NCBI GenBank assembly: GCA_020866945.1 | Contig: JAJBVW010000011.1 | Location: forward strand, 1-15,788 | DNA: 15,788 nt | Source: Oscillospiraceae bacterium | GTDB taxonomy: Bacteria > Bacillota > Clostridia > Oscillospirales > Oscillospiraceae | Reading direction: 5' to 3' | Part shown: in pieces, positions 15,309 to 15,788 of the stretch | Layout of the letters: the number at the start of each line of letters is the position of its first letter | Position numbering within the stretch: the first letter of the stretch is position 1 | Notes under the pieces: model-generated | Databases searched by the model: none | Seen by the model: only the letters and a program-made list of their open reading frames with translations | What the model was told of the DNA's origin: nothing | Made by a program: the position numbers and the translations under genes

Positions 15309-15443
15309 TGGCTCTCATTTAATCTATACGTTTTATTACGGTTGCCGCCATTCGATTCAACGATCCCGTCTGCTAATGGAGCACACATAGATGTCCACAA
15401 GGTGAAGCGGTCAGGTTCAGGGATGGAAAAATTACCCCCCTAA
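15309..15443 (+). pseudogene. Possible C-terminal tail of a decayed tyrosine integrase
   Basis: After the coupling-protein stop the same frame reads on to a stop at 15441. The last residues (HIDVHKVKRSGSGMEKLPP) resemble the tail of element integrases, which often end in a DVYxKVKRS-like helix. The position, just before arm-type repeats and the att site, is where an integrase gene normally ends. The match is short and by eye only, so chance is possible. No other gene is evident in 15309-15608. Confidence 0.25.
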
Positions 15444-15444
15444 A

Positions 15445-15468
15445 AAAGTCGCAACAAAAGTCGCAACA
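15445..15468. repeat. Tandem integrase arm-type repeats near the element end
   Basis: AAAGTCGCAACA occurs twice in tandem (15445-15456, 15457-15468). Related cores follow: GTTGCA at 15514 and 15540, and GCAACC at 15591, in both orientations. Such a cluster within 170 bases of the att site fits arm-binding sites of a tyrosine integrase. Confidence 0.6.
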
Positions 15469-15608
15469 TTCATGAAAAAATAGGCCATAAAAGCCGACAA
15501 TAAGACATAATAGGTTGCATGAGGCGAAATTGTAAAACCGTTGCAGCAGAATGGATTGAAACGATAAATTGCAAAAAGGCGCGTTAAGATGCAACCGCTT
15601 TGAGAGGA

Positions 15609-15653
15609 TTGGTAATGACGAGGTCGGCGGTCCGAATCCGCCCAGCAGCTCCA
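15609..15653 (+). other. attR: Attachment site: 3' 45 bases of tRNA-Thr(GGT)
   Basis: The sequence is the 3' part of a tRNA from the anticodon loop onward: loop TTGGTAA (anticodon GGT, threonine), stem half TGACG, variable AGGTC, T stem GGCGG/CCGCC around TCCGAAT, acceptor half CAGCAGC, discriminator T and CCA. Upstream bases do not supply the matching CGTCA, D arm or GCTGCTG, so no full tRNA exists here. This is the classic duplicate left at the far end of an island integrated into a tRNA gene; the intact gene should be beyond the left edge. Confidence 0.85.
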
Positions 15654-15655
15654 TG

Positions 15656-15697
15656 AAAGCCCCTTAAACCGTTAGCGGTTTGAGGGGCTTTTTTTTG
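15656..15697 (+). terminator. Strong intrinsic terminator, originally of the tRNA-Thr gene
   Basis: A 16-bp stem (AAAGCCCCTTAAACCG with CGGTTTGAGGGGCTTT, one wobble pair), a four-base loop and eight T. It directly follows the tRNA fragment and so is presumably chromosomal sequence outside the island. Confidence 0.95.
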
Positions 15698-15706
15698 CTG
15701 TTTTTT

Positions 15707-15784
15707 TCAATTACGAGTGATAACATGATCCACACCCAACAGGATGACGCCGCCAATGGTATTGGCAAAGGCGGAATATCCCTG
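15707..15784 (-). pseudogene. Fragment of an AlbA_2/Schlafen-like protein
   Basis: A 25-codon frame bounded by stops on both sides reads SAFANTIGGVILLGV, the signature of AlbA_2-domain (Schlafen-type) putative DNA-binding proteins (SAFANTxGGxIxLGV). The stop at 15785 and the window edge prevent a judgement on the rest. Most likely a decayed gene in the chromosomal flank. Confidence 0.4.
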
Positions 15785-15788
15785 CTAT

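Noticed and set aside
15578..15653. Complete tRNA gene at the right end
   Set aside because: The 5' acceptor strand, D arm and the 5' half of the anticodon stem are missing; only the 3' 45 bases match a tRNA.
15373..15654. Minus-strand open frame of 93 codons
   Set aside because: It covers the arm-type repeats and is antisense to the tRNA fragment; the product is cysteine- and phenylalanine-rich noise.
1..15788. CRISPR array or rRNA genes
   Set aside because: No regularly spaced repeat-spacer units and no rRNA-like sequence were seen on either strand.

Overview
The window looks like a genomic island from a gut-type Firmicute (Clostridia, probably Lachnospiraceae or Oscillospiraceae). The evidence is the strong GGAGG ribosome binding sites, the Tn916/ICEBs1-style transfer genes, a clostridial-looking tRNA-Thr 3' end and a mixed base composition. 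Protein families were recognised by eye; no database search was possible.

Left part (1-8908, almost all minus strand): a type 1 BREX phage-defence locus in a decayed or interrupted state. Transcription runs right to left: brxA (8908-8306), brxB (8306-7728), then brxC (7710-4080). brxC carries a frameshift near 7005 that separates its Walker A from its Walker B motif. pglX follows only after a gap of about 2.9 kb and is cut off at position 45, after its SAM-binding motif and before the catalytic NPPY region. The gap holds an accessory block: a small unknown plus-strand gene, a Fic-domain AMPylase candidate, a small zinc-ribbon protein and an AT-rich trypsin-like serine protease. A 27-codon remnant of a second pglX start lies just upstream of the protease gene, which points to cassette insertion at the pglX 5' end. 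pglZ and brxL are not in the window.

Middle (8909-11500): a RelB/DinJ-type antitoxin and PIN toxin pair with its own promoter and operator-like repeats, then an SprT-like zinc metallopeptidase. The two transcription units end in related hairpins that share an identical 18-base stretch. About 770 bases without a clear gene follow (10764-11537), rich in hairpins and containing a near-consensus plus-strand promoter.

Right part (11538-15653, plus strand): a mobilisation module. It comprises an XRE regulator with a strong terminator, a small conserved element protein, an oriT closely resembling those of ICEBs1 and Tn916, a MobT/NicK-type relaxase, a small unknown protein and an FtsK/TcpA-type coupling ATPase. 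No type IV secretion genes follow. The element ends in a possible integrase tail, tandem arm-type repeats and the 3' 45 bases of a tRNA-Thr(GGT), taken to be the attachment site. The chromosome resumes with the tRNA terminator and a fragment resembling an AlbA_2 (Schlafen-type) protein.

Overall reading: an integrative and mobilisable element, or a decayed ICE, inserted in tRNA-Thr. It carries a transfer module, a toxin-antitoxin pair that could stabilise the island, and a BREX locus that has gained extra genes but lost the integrity of two core genes. The other end of the island and its integrase should lie beyond the left edge.
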